A DNA stretch of 64,000 nucleotides, from assembly GCA_020846935.1 (NCBI GenBank), contig JADLCY010000001.1, positions 744,001 through 808,000 of the forward strand, given 5' to 3'. This document shows, one piece after another, positions 30,102 through 39,324 of this stretch. Below the pieces are notes generated by a model. That model was not told the origin of the DNA. It did no database searches and saw only the letters and a program-made list of their open reading frames with translations. Within the stretch, counting starts at the first letter, position 1. Every line of letters begins with the position of its first letter. Source of the DNA: Gemmatimonadaceae bacterium (GTDB taxonomy: Bacteria; Gemmatimonadota; Gemmatimonadetes; Gemmatimonadales; Gemmatimonadaceae). A program made the position numbers and the translations under genes.

Positions 30102-32540
30102 CTATTCGCTCTTGATCGCCGTCACGGGGTCGACGCTTGCCGCCCGCCTCGCTGGCACCCAAATGGCCAGCGCTGCGACCGCCGTGAGGAGGAGCGGAAC
30201 GCCGATGAACGTGAGCGGATCCACGGCGCTGGATCCGTATAGAATCCCCCGAAGCAACTGCGATGCGCCGAGCGCGGCCACGATGCCGATGCCGCCGCCG
30301 ATCGCCACGAGCCAGAGTCCCTGCTTCATCACCAGACCGACGACTTCGCCACGAGGGGCGCCGATCGCCATGCGTATCCCGATCTCGCGCGTGCGCTGCG
30401 CCACCGAATACGACATCACGCCATAGATGCCGACGGAGGCGAGGATGAGACCGAGCACACCGAACACGGCCAGCGCGCCGCCAGCAAGCCGCGCGGGCAA
30501 GAGCGTCAGGCCCAGGTGTGAGTCCATGGTGCGCACGTTCGAGACCGGCAGGTTGGGATCGAGTGCGGCGACCTCCGAGCGCAGGGTGGCAACGACGAGC
30601 GATGGGTCATCGCGCGTGCGCAGTTCCAGCGTGAACGAGTTATCGGGATCCTGGAGGATCGGGAAGAACATGAACGCGCGAGGCGCCTCGCCGAGTGACT
30701 GGTATTTGCCCGTTGGAACGACGCCCACCACGACGCGGTCCTGCCCTCGAGTGCGGAAGGTCTTTCCCACGGCCTCCTGACCGGGCCAGAACCGTTCGAC
30801 GAATCGCTGATTCACGACCACGACGCGTGGTGCTGTGCTGTCGTCCGCCGCGACAAACGGGCGGCCACTGGTGAGCCTGATCCCCATGGTGCGGAAGTAG
30901 TCCGTGGAGACCTTGTCCCAGCGGACGCTCATGTCTTCGTCCGCAGCGGGCGCATAGCCTGGAATGGTCACGCGACTGTCGCTGTTGTTGAGCCCGAGGG
31001 GCAGCGTGGCACTGAGGCTTGCACCCGTCACATTCGGCGACTGCGAAAGCCGATCGACGAGCTGCTGCTGGAACTGCCGTGCGCGCGCAGGCTCGTAGCC
31101 CTGCAGGCCGAGGTCGAAATCGGCGAGGAGCATGTTGCCGCCAGCGAAGCCTTTGTCGATGGTGGTCGCCGCCTGAAGGTTGCGCAGGAACAGCCCGGCT
31201 CCAACAAGGAGCACCAGGGACAGGGCCATCTGCGCGACGACCAGCGTCTTGCTCGCCCGCGAGCGCGAGTCGCCGGCAGGGGCTTCGCCCTTGAGCGTGG
31301 GGATCAGAGATGGTCGCGTGGCCTGCAGGGCCGGCGCGATGCCGAACAAGGCACCGGTCACCAGCGTGGCCAGGAGAGTGAAGCCGAGCACCGGCATGCT
31401 CAGCCTCAGGTCGGGCGTGAAATTGATGTCCATCGGCAGCTGAATCCTGTTGAGCAGCGACATCGAGAACGCCGCGATCGCGAGGCCAGCAGCCCCGGCC
31501 ACGGCCGCAAAGACCAGGCTCTCGATGAGCAGCTGCCGGATGAGCGTGGCGCGTTGCGCGCCGAGGCTGAGGCGCACGGCCATCTCTCGCCAGCGATCGC
31601 GCGCACGCGCGAGGAACAAGTTCGCGACGTTGACGCAGGCGATCAGCAGCAGCATCACCACGACGCCCATGACGACCGCCGAGAGCCCAACCTGCGCCGT
31701 GCGCATGGTCGGGTGGATGCCGGCCTCCGACTGCGGGACGACGGTCCAGCCGGAGTTTCTGTATGTGTCGGGGTACTCGGCGATCAGCTGCTGCTGTATG
31801 GCGTTGAGCCGGTCGCGCACTTGTGCCGTGGTGACCCCGGGCCGCACGCGCGCAATGAGGTTCATGAAGTTGTTGCCGCGGAACTCGAGGGCGCCGCGGC
31901 GGTCGGGTGCCGCCTGGTCGATCTGCATGAGCGGCACCCACATCGCCGGTGCGACGACCGGAATCGGAGAGCGCAGGTCGGGCTGCGACACGCCCACGAT
32001 CTCCCACTGCGTGCCGTTGAGGATGATGGTCTTGCCGACGATGGCGGGATCGCCGCCGAACATCGTCTGCCATGTGGCGTGCGAGAGCACCACCACGGGG
32101 TGGGCACCAGGGTTGCGGTCTTCGTCGGCGACGAACAAACGTCCCTTCTGTGCCGTGGCGCCCAGGACGCTGAAGTAGTTCGCCGAAACGATCTGCCCAA
32201 AGACGCGTTGCGAGGCCCCATTCGCCGAGACACTCAGCGGAGTGTAGCTCCAGGTGGCGAGGCCCTCGAACACATCGGTCGTGCGGCCGCGCAGGTCCAT
32301 CCAGTTTGGCGGCGACGACGACCCATGCTCCATGCCGGGCCAGTGGCGGTAGATCTGCACCAGCTCGTCGGACGCGCGAACGGCCGGCATGGGTCGAAGG
32401 AGCAGCGCCTCGATGACCGAAAAGACGGCCGTGTTGAGCCCGATGCCCAGCGCGAGGGTGAGGACGGCGATCCCGGTGAAGGTCAGGTTCCTGGTCAGCA
32501 GCCGCCGGGCCGAACGGAGGTCGTGGAGCAGCGTGGACAT
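30102..32540 (-). CDS. ADOP/MacB-FtsX type ABC permease, orphan
   Basis: An 812-residue permease with the duplicated MacB plan. The first half has a membrane helix at ~20-45 (LTLALGIGLNTAVFSVIEAL), a MacB periplasmic domain (~60-270), then three helices around 290-420 (SAVVMGVVVMLLLIACVNVANLFLA.., LFGIAPALQATRP). The second half repeats it from ~445, with a second periplasmic domain and FtsX helices at ~690-800 (GILYGSSAVDPLTFIG). The N-terminal DLRSARRLLTRNLTFTG is typical of the Acidobacterial duplicated orphan permease set (TIGR03434). No ATPase gene is adjacent, as usual for this group. The transported substrate is unknown; relatives export peptides, macrolides or lipoproteins. Confidence 0.9.
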   Translation of the reverse strand: MSTLLHDLRSARRLLTRNLTFTGIAVLTLALGIGLNTAVFSVIEALLLRPMPAVRASDELVQIYRHWPGMEHGSSSPPNWMDLRGRTTDVFEGLATWSYTPLSVSANGASQRVFGQIVSANYFSVLGATAQKGRLFVADEDRNPGAHPVVVLSHATWQTMFGGDPAIVGKTIILNGTQWEIVGVSQPDLRSPIPVVAPAMWVPLMQIDQAAPDRRGALEFRGNNFMNLIARVRPGVTTAQVRDRLNAIQQQLIAEYPDTYRNSGWTVVPQSEAGIHPTMRTAQVGLSAVVMGVVVMLLLIACVNVANLFLARARDRWREMAVRLSLGAQRATLIRQLLIESLVFAAVAGAAGLAIAAFSMSLLNRIQLPMDINFTPDLRLSMPVLGFTLLATLVTGALFGIAPALQATRPSLIPTLKGEAPAGDSRSRASKTLVVAQMALSLVLLVGAGLFLRNLQAATTIDKGFAGGNMLLADFDLGLQGYEPARARQFQQQLVDRLSQSPNVTGASLSATLPLGLNNSDSRVTIPGYAPAADEDMSVRWDKVSTDYFRTMGIRLTSGRPFVAADDSTAPRVVVVNQRFVERFWPGQEAVGKTFRTRGQDRVVVGVVPTGKYQSLGEAPRAFMFFPILQDPDNSFTLELRTRDDPSLVVATLRSEVAALDPNLPVSNVRTMDSHLGLTLLPARLAGGALAVFGVLGLILASVGIYGVMSYSVAQRTREIGIRMAIGAPRGEVVGLVMKQGLWLVAIGGGIGIVAALGASQLLRGILYGSSAVDPLTFIGVPLLLTAVAALAIWVPARRAASVDPVTAIKSE

Positions 32541-32639
32541 GATGCGCGCGGAGTGGGCGTGGTTCCATCCCTACCGCCGTCGCGTGCTCCGGGTTTCGGT
32601 CCGCCGCTGGCGAGGCCGCAGTGGCGGTCTTTCGCCCCG

Positions 32640-34154
32640 CTAGACGTCCATCACGGCCTGTATGTCGGGGTCGATCTGTGACGGGGCATCGGCGCGCGTG
32701 ACCCACGAGACCACCAGGAACACGCCAAGTGAGCTGACCAGCGCCAGCGCGGTCGCCGTCACGCCCGAGGGGAAGGTGAAGACCCTGAGGTACGCCAGGG
32801 TCTCGAGGACCAGCGTGACCGTCAGCCCCGTGGTGATCGACGCCAGCGCGCCCTGGCGCGTGGCCATCGGCCAGTTGAGTCCGATGGCGAGGGCCGGGAC
32901 CAGCGTCGAGGCAAACAATCCCCAGCCGAAGATTCCGAGGAAGGCGACCAGCGTTCCCGACTGCACAGCGACGACCGTGGATACGAGGGTGATCGCGAGC
33001 GTGGCCAGCCGACCGGCGCGCAGGCCCTGGGCGGGGGAGCGACCGAGGCCGATCGGAATGTCGTGCGTGATGGCCGCCGCTCCCACACTCATGAAGGCAT
33101 TCACCGTACTCATGATCGCGGCCGCCACGCCGGCGAGCACGACGCCGGCGAGCCAGACCGGGGCGAATCGCAGCAGGAACGCAGGCGTCGCGTCATCCGC
33201 GCGCGCGAGAGGAGCCATGTCGCCGCGCAGCACCAGCGCCTTCACCACGAGCCCGACGCCGATGAACAGCAGCAGCGTCACCGACATCGCGATGGTCATC
33301 ACCACCGGATACCACTTGAGCCTTCGTGGGTCGCGTAGCATGTAGAACTTGTGGACGACGTGGGGCTGGCCCAGCGTGCCGATGCCGAACACAAAGAAGA
33401 GCGAAAGCGCGGCCAGTGGATTCGACTTCCCCCAGGGGCCGATCACACCAGCGTCGTGCGCCAGGAGGCTGGTCGAGATGCCGTCCATTCCGCCACCGAC
33501 GCGAAGCACGAGCGCAAACACGAGGAGCGACGCGATGGCCATCACGCTCCCCTGAAACAGGTCGGTGTAGACGCCGGCGAGGATCCCGCCGCCCACGGAA
33601 TACGCGAGCGTGACCAGCGCCCCGATCCAGATGCCGGGCACGAGGCCCGACCCGAAAACCGCGTCGATGACAAGCCCAAGGGCGAGCAGGTTGGTCGCCA
33701 TGTAGCCCACGACGGCGATCACGATCGCCGTGCCGGCAAGCCCCTGCGCGGCGGGCGACCGATACCGCGCCCCGATCGCATCAGGGACCGTGAGCATCGG
33801 CCGCACCTCGGCGAGGAGCCGCAGGCGCTTGGCCAGCACCCAGGCCCCCTGCGCATTGGTGATCGAGAGGGGTAGCACCACATAGATCGCGGCCAGTCCG
33901 ATCGTGTACACCAGCCCCGGGCCACCGATGAAGGCAAACCCGGAAAGCGTCGCCGACATGGCGGCGATCGTCATCGTGAGCATGCCGAGGCCCTGCCCCG
34001 CGACAAAGAAGTCCTCGGTGGTCCGCGTGCGGCGAGTGGCCCACCAGCCGATGACGATCGTTGCGGCGAAGAACGCCAGCATGGCCGCGATGACCGGCGG
34101 TTGGGCAAAGGTCGGCAGCGCCGCAGCCTGCACGGCAACGATCGGCCGGCTCAT
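32640..34154 (-). CDS. Sodium:solute symporter (SSS family)
   Basis: A 504-residue inner-membrane protein with about 13 helices. SSS family marks include FFVAGQGLGMLTMTIAAMSA near residue 50, SGFAFIGGPGLVYTIG, the VGGGILAGVYTDLFQGSVMA segment (SSS signature region), and LAGVVLAAIMSTVN-like GVAAAIMSTVNAFMSVGAAA. Relatives carry acetate, proline, pantothenate or sugars with Na+. The closest visible resemblance is to the ActP/PutP side, but the substrate cannot be fixed from sequence alone. The ATG overlaps the stop of the 4-TM gene (ATGA), so the two are translated together and may form one transporter. Confidence 0.88.
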   Translation of the reverse strand: MSRPIVAVQAAALPTFAQPPVIAAMLAFFAATIVIGWWATRRTRTTEDFFVAGQGLGMLTMTIAAMSATLSGFAFIGGPGLVYTIGLAAIYVVLPLSITNAQGAWVLAKRLRLLAEVRPMLTVPDAIGARYRSPAAQGLAGTAIVIAVVGYMATNLLALGLVIDAVFGSGLVPGIWIGALVTLAYSVGGGILAGVYTDLFQGSVMAIASLLVFALVLRVGGGMDGISTSLLAHDAGVIGPWGKSNPLAALSLFFVFGIGTLGQPHVVHKFYMLRDPRRLKWYPVVMTIAMSVTLLLFIGVGLVVKALVLRGDMAPLARADDATPAFLLRFAPVWLAGVVLAGVAAAIMSTVNAFMSVGAAAITHDIPIGLGRSPAQGLRAGRLATLAITLVSTVVAVQSGTLVAFLGIFGWGLFASTLVPALAIGLNWPMATRQGALASITTGLTVTLVLETLAYLRVFTFPSGVTATALALVSSLGVFLVVSWVTRADAPSQIDPDIQAVMDV

Positions 34155-34594
34155 CGGGCGTCCGGCCGCCGCGCCGCGCGGACGCGGGCGATGTCCTCAT
34201 CGGTGAGCGTCAGGCGATCGAACGTGAGCGCGTACACCATCGGCAGCAGCACCAGCGGCACGACGCCAACGAGGTACAGCACGGCGGCCGTCCGCACGGG
34301 AAATCCGAGCACGAGTCGCGCACCGGGCGCTTCGGCGGGCGTGAGTGCGAGTGCGAGCCCGAATCCCGTCACGATGGCCGCGGCGCTCACGACGAGCGAC
34401 CAGGTGAGCAGCGCGCTGCGCCGCCCGGCCCGATATGCGCCCAGGGCAAGACAACCGACGCACAGCGAGGCCAGCCCGAAGATCATGCTCCAGGCGCCCC
34501 ACATCGGACGCCCGGGAATGAAGGCGGACAGGTACGCGACGCTGATGAGCGCAGTGCCCAGGGCACAGAGGGAGAGACTGAGGGTACGGGACAC
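34151..34594 (-). CDS. Four-helix membrane protein, partner of the symporter
   Basis: A 147-residue protein with four hydrophobic helices (about residues 6-26, 36-55, 62-84 and 103-125) and a short charged tail (LTDEDIARVRAARRPDAR). It has no signal peptide and no known motif. It overlaps the SSS gene by four bases. Small membrane proteins such as DUF485 (YjcH) precede ActP-type symporters in many bacteria. This one is longer and not clearly DUF485, but the position suggests a similar accessory role (inference). Confidence 0.6.
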   Translation of the reverse strand: MSRTLSLSLCALGTALISVAYLSAFIPGRPMWGAWSMIFGLASLCVGCLALGAYRAGRRSALLTWSLVVSAAAIVTGFGLALALTPAEAPGARLVLGFPVRTAAVLYLVGVVPLVLLPMVYALTFDRLTLTDEDIARVRAARRPDAR

Positions 34595-34692
34595 GAGGGA
34601 GGTCGATTCGTGGCACCTGGTGACGTGGTCGTGCGACGCACGGTTGCGCCGTGCGCCGACCGCGACAGCTTAACGTCCTCGGTGACCGCGCG

Positions 34693-35496
34693 CTACGACG
34701 CCTGACGCCCGGCGCGCGGCCGGAGGAGCCACCACCGCACCCCGAACAGGGTCGCGAGGATCGCCGCGTAGAGCAACGGTTCGCGAACGTCGCGCTTGAC
34801 CGCCATGTAGAAGTGGATCACGCCGAGCACCACGGAGACGTACACCAGCCGATGGATCGCCGTCCATCGGCGGTTGCCCAGCCACCGGATCGATGCCTTG
34901 GTCGACGTGAGCGCGAGCGGCACAAGGAGCAGCAACGCGGTCATGCCCAGGGTGATGTAGGTCCGATCGAGCACGTCCTCGACCAGGTTGCTCCACATCA
35001 GTTCGATGTCGAGACCGAAGTAGATGGTGAGGTGGATCGTGGCGTAGAAGAACGCCACGAGACCCAGGCTCCGCCGGTAAGCAACGAGCCAGCCGGCCTT
35101 CGCCAGGCGCACGAGCGGCGTGATCGCGAGGCTCGCCAGAAGGAAGCGGAGCGCCCACTTCCCCGTGAAATGTTCGCTCTCCTTGATCGGCTCCGAGCCC
35201 AGCAGGCGCGTGCCTTGGAACACGTCGGACCACATCGCCCACGCGACCCACGCGAACGGAATGAGCGCGAGGAGTATGATGACCGGGTGCAGCCAGCCTG
35301 GTGGCTTGAAGCTCCTGGGTCGGCGCGTCGCGGTGTCCGGCGGCACCGAGCCCCTGCGCTCGCTGGTGGGATGAGCCCTGGACGGCGCGACCGGTCCACG
35401 TTCGCCGGGCCGACGATCACTCGGCGGCGCGGTGTGAGCGCCAGGCGTGACCGGGGGCCGAGTGGTCGCGCGGTCGGCCGAGCGCGAGGTGGTCAC
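34693..35496 (-). CDS. msrQ: MsrQ, haem-binding membrane subunit of methionine sulfoxide reductase
   Basis: A 267-residue protein. Residues ~65-260 are a ferric-reductase-like (YedZ/MsrQ) domain with six helices: WLHPVIILLALIPFAWVAW, WALRFLLASLAITPLVRLA, RRSLGLVAFFYATIHLTIYF (haem His), ITLGMTALLLLVPLALTS, WTAIHRLVYVSVVLGVIHFY (two more His), LLYAAILATLFGVRWWLL. It takes electrons from the quinone pool to MsrP. It follows msrP after a 5-base gap. The first ~60 residues are an unusual proline/arginine-rich, probably disordered extension not found in E. coli MsrQ; a later start would remove it, but no good in-frame alternative with a ribosome site stands out. Confidence 0.9.
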   Translation of the reverse strand: MTTSRSADRATTRPPVTPGAHTAPPSDRRPGERGPVAPSRAHPTSERRGSVPPDTATRRPRSFKPPGWLHPVIILLALIPFAWVAWAMWSDVFQGTRLLGSEPIKESEHFTGKWALRFLLASLAITPLVRLAKAGWLVAYRRSLGLVAFFYATIHLTIYFGLDIELMWSNLVEDVLDRTYITLGMTALLLLVPLALTSTKASIRWLGNRRWTAIHRLVYVSVVLGVIHFYMAVKRDVREPLLYAAILATLFGVRWWLLRPRAGRQAS

Positions 35497-35501
35497 GCTC
35501 C

Positions 35502-36449
35502 TCAGTAGTTCTTTCGGAGGTCGAGGCCCGAATACAGCGACGCCACCTGCTGGCCGTAGCCGTTGAACATGAGGGTCTCGCGGCGTCGGAGTTCACCGAT
35601 CCGGCGCTCACGCGCCTGCGACCAGCGCGGGTGGTCCACGTCAGGATTCACGTTGGCGTAGAACCCGTACTCGTCAGGCGCTGCCACGCTCCACGCCGTG
35701 GTTGGCTGCTTGTCGGTGAAGCGCACCTTCACGATCGATTTGCACCCCTTGAAGCCGTACTTCCACGGAACGACGTGCCGGAGCGGTGCACCGTTCTGGT
35801 TGGGCAGCGTCTTGCCGTACACGCCGGTCACGAAGAACGCGAGCGGATTCAGCGCTTCGTCCAGCCGCAGGGCCTCTACGTACGGCCACTCGAGCACCGG
35901 GAAGCGCTGGCCGGGCATCTGCTTCGGGTCCATGAGCGTGGTGAGCTCGAGGTACTTCGCCGACGGGAGCGGCTCCACCCGCCGGACAAAATCCGCCATC
36001 GGGAAGCCCTGCCACGGGATCACCATCGACCATGCTTCGACGCAGCGATGGCGATAGATGCGGTCCTCGAGCTTCGACGGCTTGACGAAGTCCTCGAGGT
36101 TGTACGTGGCCGGCTTGGCCACCATGCCCTCGACCTTGATGCTCCAGGGCCTGGTCTTGAGGTTCTTCGCGTTCGGCCTGGGATCGTCCTTGCCGGTGCC
36201 AAACTCGTAGAAGTTGTTGTAGCTGGTCACGTCCTCTTCGGGCGTGAGTTCGCCCTTGAGCTCGGCGCCACCGATCGACGTTCCCTGGGTGCCCTGCGCG
36301 CCGACGCGGCGCGAGCCCGCGAGGGCCACGGCGAGCCCAGCGCCCAGGAGCCCCGCGTCCTTGAGGAAGGTACGCCGGTCCTCGTACACCCCTTCGGGAG
36401 TGATTTCAGACGACGGGATGGCGTGCTCCGGGGTGACGCGGATCAACAT
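35502..36449 (-). CDS. msrP: MsrP, periplasmic molybdopterin methionine sulfoxide reductase
   Basis: A 315-residue catalytic subunit that repairs oxidised methionine in periplasmic proteins. A twin-arginine signal ([20 protein letters not shown], residues ~24-45) sends it folded through Tat. The molybdenum ligand is C136 in [16 protein letters not shown]. Other MsrP/YedY marks: [37 protein letters not shown], and the C-terminal [18 protein letters not shown] with Y-x-G-L-D end. Length is normal. It is transcribed ahead of msrQ; no regulator is adjacent. Confidence 0.95.
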   Translation of the reverse strand: MLIRVTPEHAIPSSEITPEGVYEDRRTFLKDAGLLGAGLAVALAGSRRVGAQGTQGTSIGGAELKGELTPEEDVTSYNNFYEFGTGKDDPRPNAKNLKTRPWSIKVEGMVAKPATYNLEDFVKPSKLEDRIYRHRCVEAWSMVIPWQGFPMADFVRRVEPLPSAKYLELTTLMDPKQMPGQRFPVLEWPYVEALRLDEALNPLAFFVTGVYGKTLPNQNGAPLRHVVPWKYGFKGCKSIVKVRFTDKQPTTAWSVAAPDEYGFYANVNPDVDHPRWSQARERRIGELRRRETLMFNGYGQQVASLYSGLDLRKNY

Positions 36450-36712
36450 GGAACGCTCCGGGCTGTGGGTTCGGGACAGGGGGTGGAATCCCGACGTCGG
36501 TCGGGGAGTTCCCCACAGTCCCTCTGCATGATACTACGCGCGAAAGGCCGGGACAGATCGGTCGCCGTTGTTCCACCGCTGGTGATGACGCCGCAGCCGG
36601 CCACCGATGTGTATCGGCGGCCCGGGCCCCTTTTCCAACGCCGCTCCTCCAGCCGCCGTGAGTCTTGTCGGTGCACAGCCGATCCACCGAGCGGAGCACG
36701 CTTCCACAGGAT

Positions 36713-39055
36713 CTACATGCCGCCACCCGCGGGTCGGATCTCGTATCCCGCCGGTGGCTCTACGCCCAGCAGGTGCCGGACGAAGTAGTCCCAGGTGCGT
36801 CGCACCCAGTACGGCTCGCTCGCAAACCCGTGGTTCCGGTTGGGCATCACCACAAGGTCGAAGTCCCGGTTGGCCTTGATCAGCTCATCGATGACGAGCT
36901 GCGTGGCAACAGGATGCACGTTGTCGTCGAGCGTGCCGTACGACAGCATGAGTTTGCCCTTGAGGTTCTTCGCGATGCGCCAGTTCGACTGGGAATCGAA
37001 GTTGTCGGTCGAGTCGCTGAGTCGAGTCCACCGACCCTGATACTTCTCGCCCCAGGTGTAGTCATAGCTCCGGTTGTCGTGATTGCCGGCGCTCGAGACG
37101 GCGACCTTGAAGAAGTCGGGGTACCGAAGGATTGCGTCGGTCGATGAGAAGCCACCGCCCGAGTGTCCGTAGATGCCCACGCGCGCGATATCGATCTGTC
37201 GGTGGCGTGCGGCGAGCTGCTTGATTGTCGCGATCTGGTCCGGGATGCCGTTGTCGGCCATGTTGCCGTAGTAGGCGTCGTGAAACGCCTTCGACCGTCC
37301 CGGCGTCCCCATCGCGTCCACCTGCACGACAAAGAACCCCAGCTCGGCGAGGGCATTGGCGTTGCCGTTGGCCGTGGCGCGAAACTGCCGGCCGCCTAAC
37401 GACCCGACCTGGGGCCCCGGATAGATGTAGTCGACGATCGGGTACGTCTTCGTGGAGTCGAAGCCGGCCGGGAACCACAGCAGTCCGTAGAGGTCCGTGG
37501 TGTTGTCGCGCGCCTTGACCCTGAAGGGCCGTGGCGCCCGCCAACCCGCCGCCAGCAGGCGCGAGATGTCTGCCTTCTGCAGCTCTGCCACCCTGGTTCC
37601 GTCGGGTCGTCGGATCACCGACACCGGCGGGACGTCGGGGCGCGAATACGCGTCGACCACGAACTTCCCCGAGGGAGCGATGGTGACTTCGTGGTCCGCG
37701 TCTTCCGGCGTGAGCAGCTCGATGGCCGAGCCGTCGAGCTTCGCCCGATAGAGATGGCGGAAATAGGGATCGCGATCCTTCTCCCGCCCTCGCGCCGTGA
37801 AGTACACCCAACCCAATGTCTCATCGATCGCGAGCAGGTCGCTCACCATCCAGTCACCGCTCGTGATCCGGTTGATCACGGCTCCGGTCGCGGCGTCGAC
37901 GCGGTACAGGTGCCCCCACCCATCGCGCTCCGACCACCACACGACCTGCTTTCCGCCAGCGATCGGCCGCCAGTTCGGGATGCCGCCGGAGTTCTGGTTG
38001 GTTTCGACGAAAGTCTTCGCGTTCTCCATGAGCACGCGCTGGCTCGACCCGGTCGACGCGTCCGCGCTGACCAGCTCCAACTGACGGAAGCTCCGTGCCC
38101 CAACGGTGAAGAACAGCCGGTCGCTCGATGGGCTCCATTTCACGTCCTTCCATACGGTATCCGCCGTGGAGAGCCAGCAGCACGTGGTGTTGGATGCTTC
38201 CATGGGCGTGCGATCCACCTTCGTGACGGCACGCGTCCCGACGTCGATGGTCAGCAACTCATAGCGCGGAACGACGCTGTCCGAAGGCAGCGCATATCGG
38301 TAGGAGTGAAGCACGGGTCCGGGATTCTTTGTCTCGAGCAGGTACATCTGTCGCACGCCACGCACGTCCCACTTGTGCGTGGCGATCTTCCGGCCGTCCG
38401 GCGACCACGACAGCGTGGGCGCCTGCTCTGTCCGGTTGCGCGCCGTGGTGACCGTGTTGGTGCCGCCAGTCGTGAACCCGTACCCGAACTCCGGCGTTCC
38501 ATCGGTCGTGAGCGCAACTTCCTTTGCCGAGCCATCGGTCGGCCTGAGGTACAGGTTGCCGCCCCGCTCGAACACGATCAGTCGCCCATCCGGCGAGCGC
38601 GACTCACTCGGCTTGCTCACGGGCACCGTGTCCGGCCCGGCGCAGGCGTACGTGCTCACGCTGCACGTCCAGGTCTTCGCGCGACCGGTCGAGAATCGGA
38701 TCGCGCTTTCATTCTGCACCCACACGAGATCCCGGAACGGCAACCTCGCCGGGTCGAACGCCGTGTCCGCCGCCTGCGAAAGCGACGCCGCGAGACGCGC
38801 GTGGTCAAACGCGGGGCGCCTGGTGCCCGTTGCCATGTCGACCACGAGGAACACGTACCCGTTCGGTCCGCGATTGCGATACCAGAATCGCTCACCCGCC
38901 ATGAAGCGCGGCCGAACCGCGTCATCGATCACCAGCTCGCTCGCGTTCCAGTTGAGCAACTGCTCGGCGCGGGCATAGTCGGTTCTGGTGCCTTGCGCAG
39001 AACCGAGGAGAGGCGCGGCACCGAGAGCCGCGACCAGGAGGAATAGTCGACGCAT
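36713..39055 (-). CDS. Secreted S9 family peptidase (DPP IV-type), copy 1
   Basis: A 780-residue serine peptidase from the ATG at 39055, where a signal peptide begins (MRRLFLLVAALGAAPLLGSAQ). Residues ~60-510 form the DPP IV N-terminal propeller (SESRSPDGRLIVFERGGNLY, PTLSWSPDGRKIATHKWD, VWWSERDGWGHLYRVD). The C-terminal alpha/beta hydrolase holds the triad: Ser in YGHSGGGFSSTDAIL, Asp in LDDNVHP and His in NRNHGF. DPP IV-type enzymes free N-terminal dipeptides, often X-Pro. The nucleophile elbow is GHSGGG instead of the usual GWSYGG. It lies just downstream of a close relative (39325-41757) and may be its duplicate. A TCG-TTA-GGC codon run occurs in GSLGG. Confidence 0.9.
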   Translation of the reverse strand: MRRLFLLVAALGAAPLLGSAQGTRTDYARAEQLLNWNASELVIDDAVRPRFMAGERFWYRNRGPNGYVFLVVDMATGTRRPAFDHARLAASLSQAADTAFDPARLPFRDLVWVQNESAIRFSTGRAKTWTCSVSTYACAGPDTVPVSKPSESRSPDGRLIVFERGGNLYLRPTDGSAKEVALTTDGTPEFGYGFTTGGTNTVTTARNRTEQAPTLSWSPDGRKIATHKWDVRGVRQMYLLETKNPGPVLHSYRYALPSDSVVPRYELLTIDVGTRAVTKVDRTPMEASNTTCCWLSTADTVWKDVKWSPSSDRLFFTVGARSFRQLELVSADASTGSSQRVLMENAKTFVETNQNSGGIPNWRPIAGGKQVVWWSERDGWGHLYRVDAATGAVINRITSGDWMVSDLLAIDETLGWVYFTARGREKDRDPYFRHLYRAKLDGSAIELLTPEDADHEVTIAPSGKFVVDAYSRPDVPPVSVIRRPDGTRVAELQKADISRLLAAGWRAPRPFRVKARDNTTDLYGLLWFPAGFDSTKTYPIVDYIYPGPQVGSLGGRQFRATANGNANALAELGFFVVQVDAMGTPGRSKAFHDAYYGNMADNGIPDQIATIKQLAARHRQIDIARVGIYGHSGGGFSSTDAILRYPDFFKVAVSSAGNHDNRSYDYTWGEKYQGRWTRLSDSTDNFDSQSNWRIAKNLKGKLMLSYGTLDDNVHPVATQLVIDELIKANRDFDLVVMPNRNHGFASEPYWVRRTWDYFVRHLLGVEPPAGYEIRPAGGGM

Positions 39056-39133
39056 CGAGAGAGAGTGGCTACAGGGGAAACCCGAGAAACACGACACCGC
39101 TTGTGAAACTGGCGAGTGCACGAGGCCGAACAC

Positions 39134-39168
39134 GAAGGAAGCACGGGACACCGTCCCGTGCTTCCTTC
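39134..39168. terminator. Strong 16-bp hairpin between the two S9 peptidase genes
   Basis: GAAGGAAGCACGGGAC (39134-39149) and its exact complement GTCCCGTGCTTCCTTC (39153-39168) are separated by three bases. It lies about 155 bases past the end of S9 copy 2 and 80 bases before copy 1, so it may end the copy 2 message or lower read-through into copy 1. There is no T-tract. Confidence 0.6.
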
Positions 39169-39324
39169 ACATCTCGTGGCGGCCATCAGTGCCCCATCGC
39201 GGCGGACGCCTTGGCGCGCTGCTACCCTGCGTCATGCTGCTGCACCGCGCCGAACCCGTCATCCGTCCGTCCGCACATCCGCCCACATGTCCATCCGTTC
39301 ACGCCTCAACCGTCCATCGACTCG

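Noticed and set aside
30640-32706. A 688-codon open frame on the same strand as the ADOP permease, in another frame
   Set aside because: The permease frame has full-length family matches; the other frame reads as Arg/Pro/His-rich noise.
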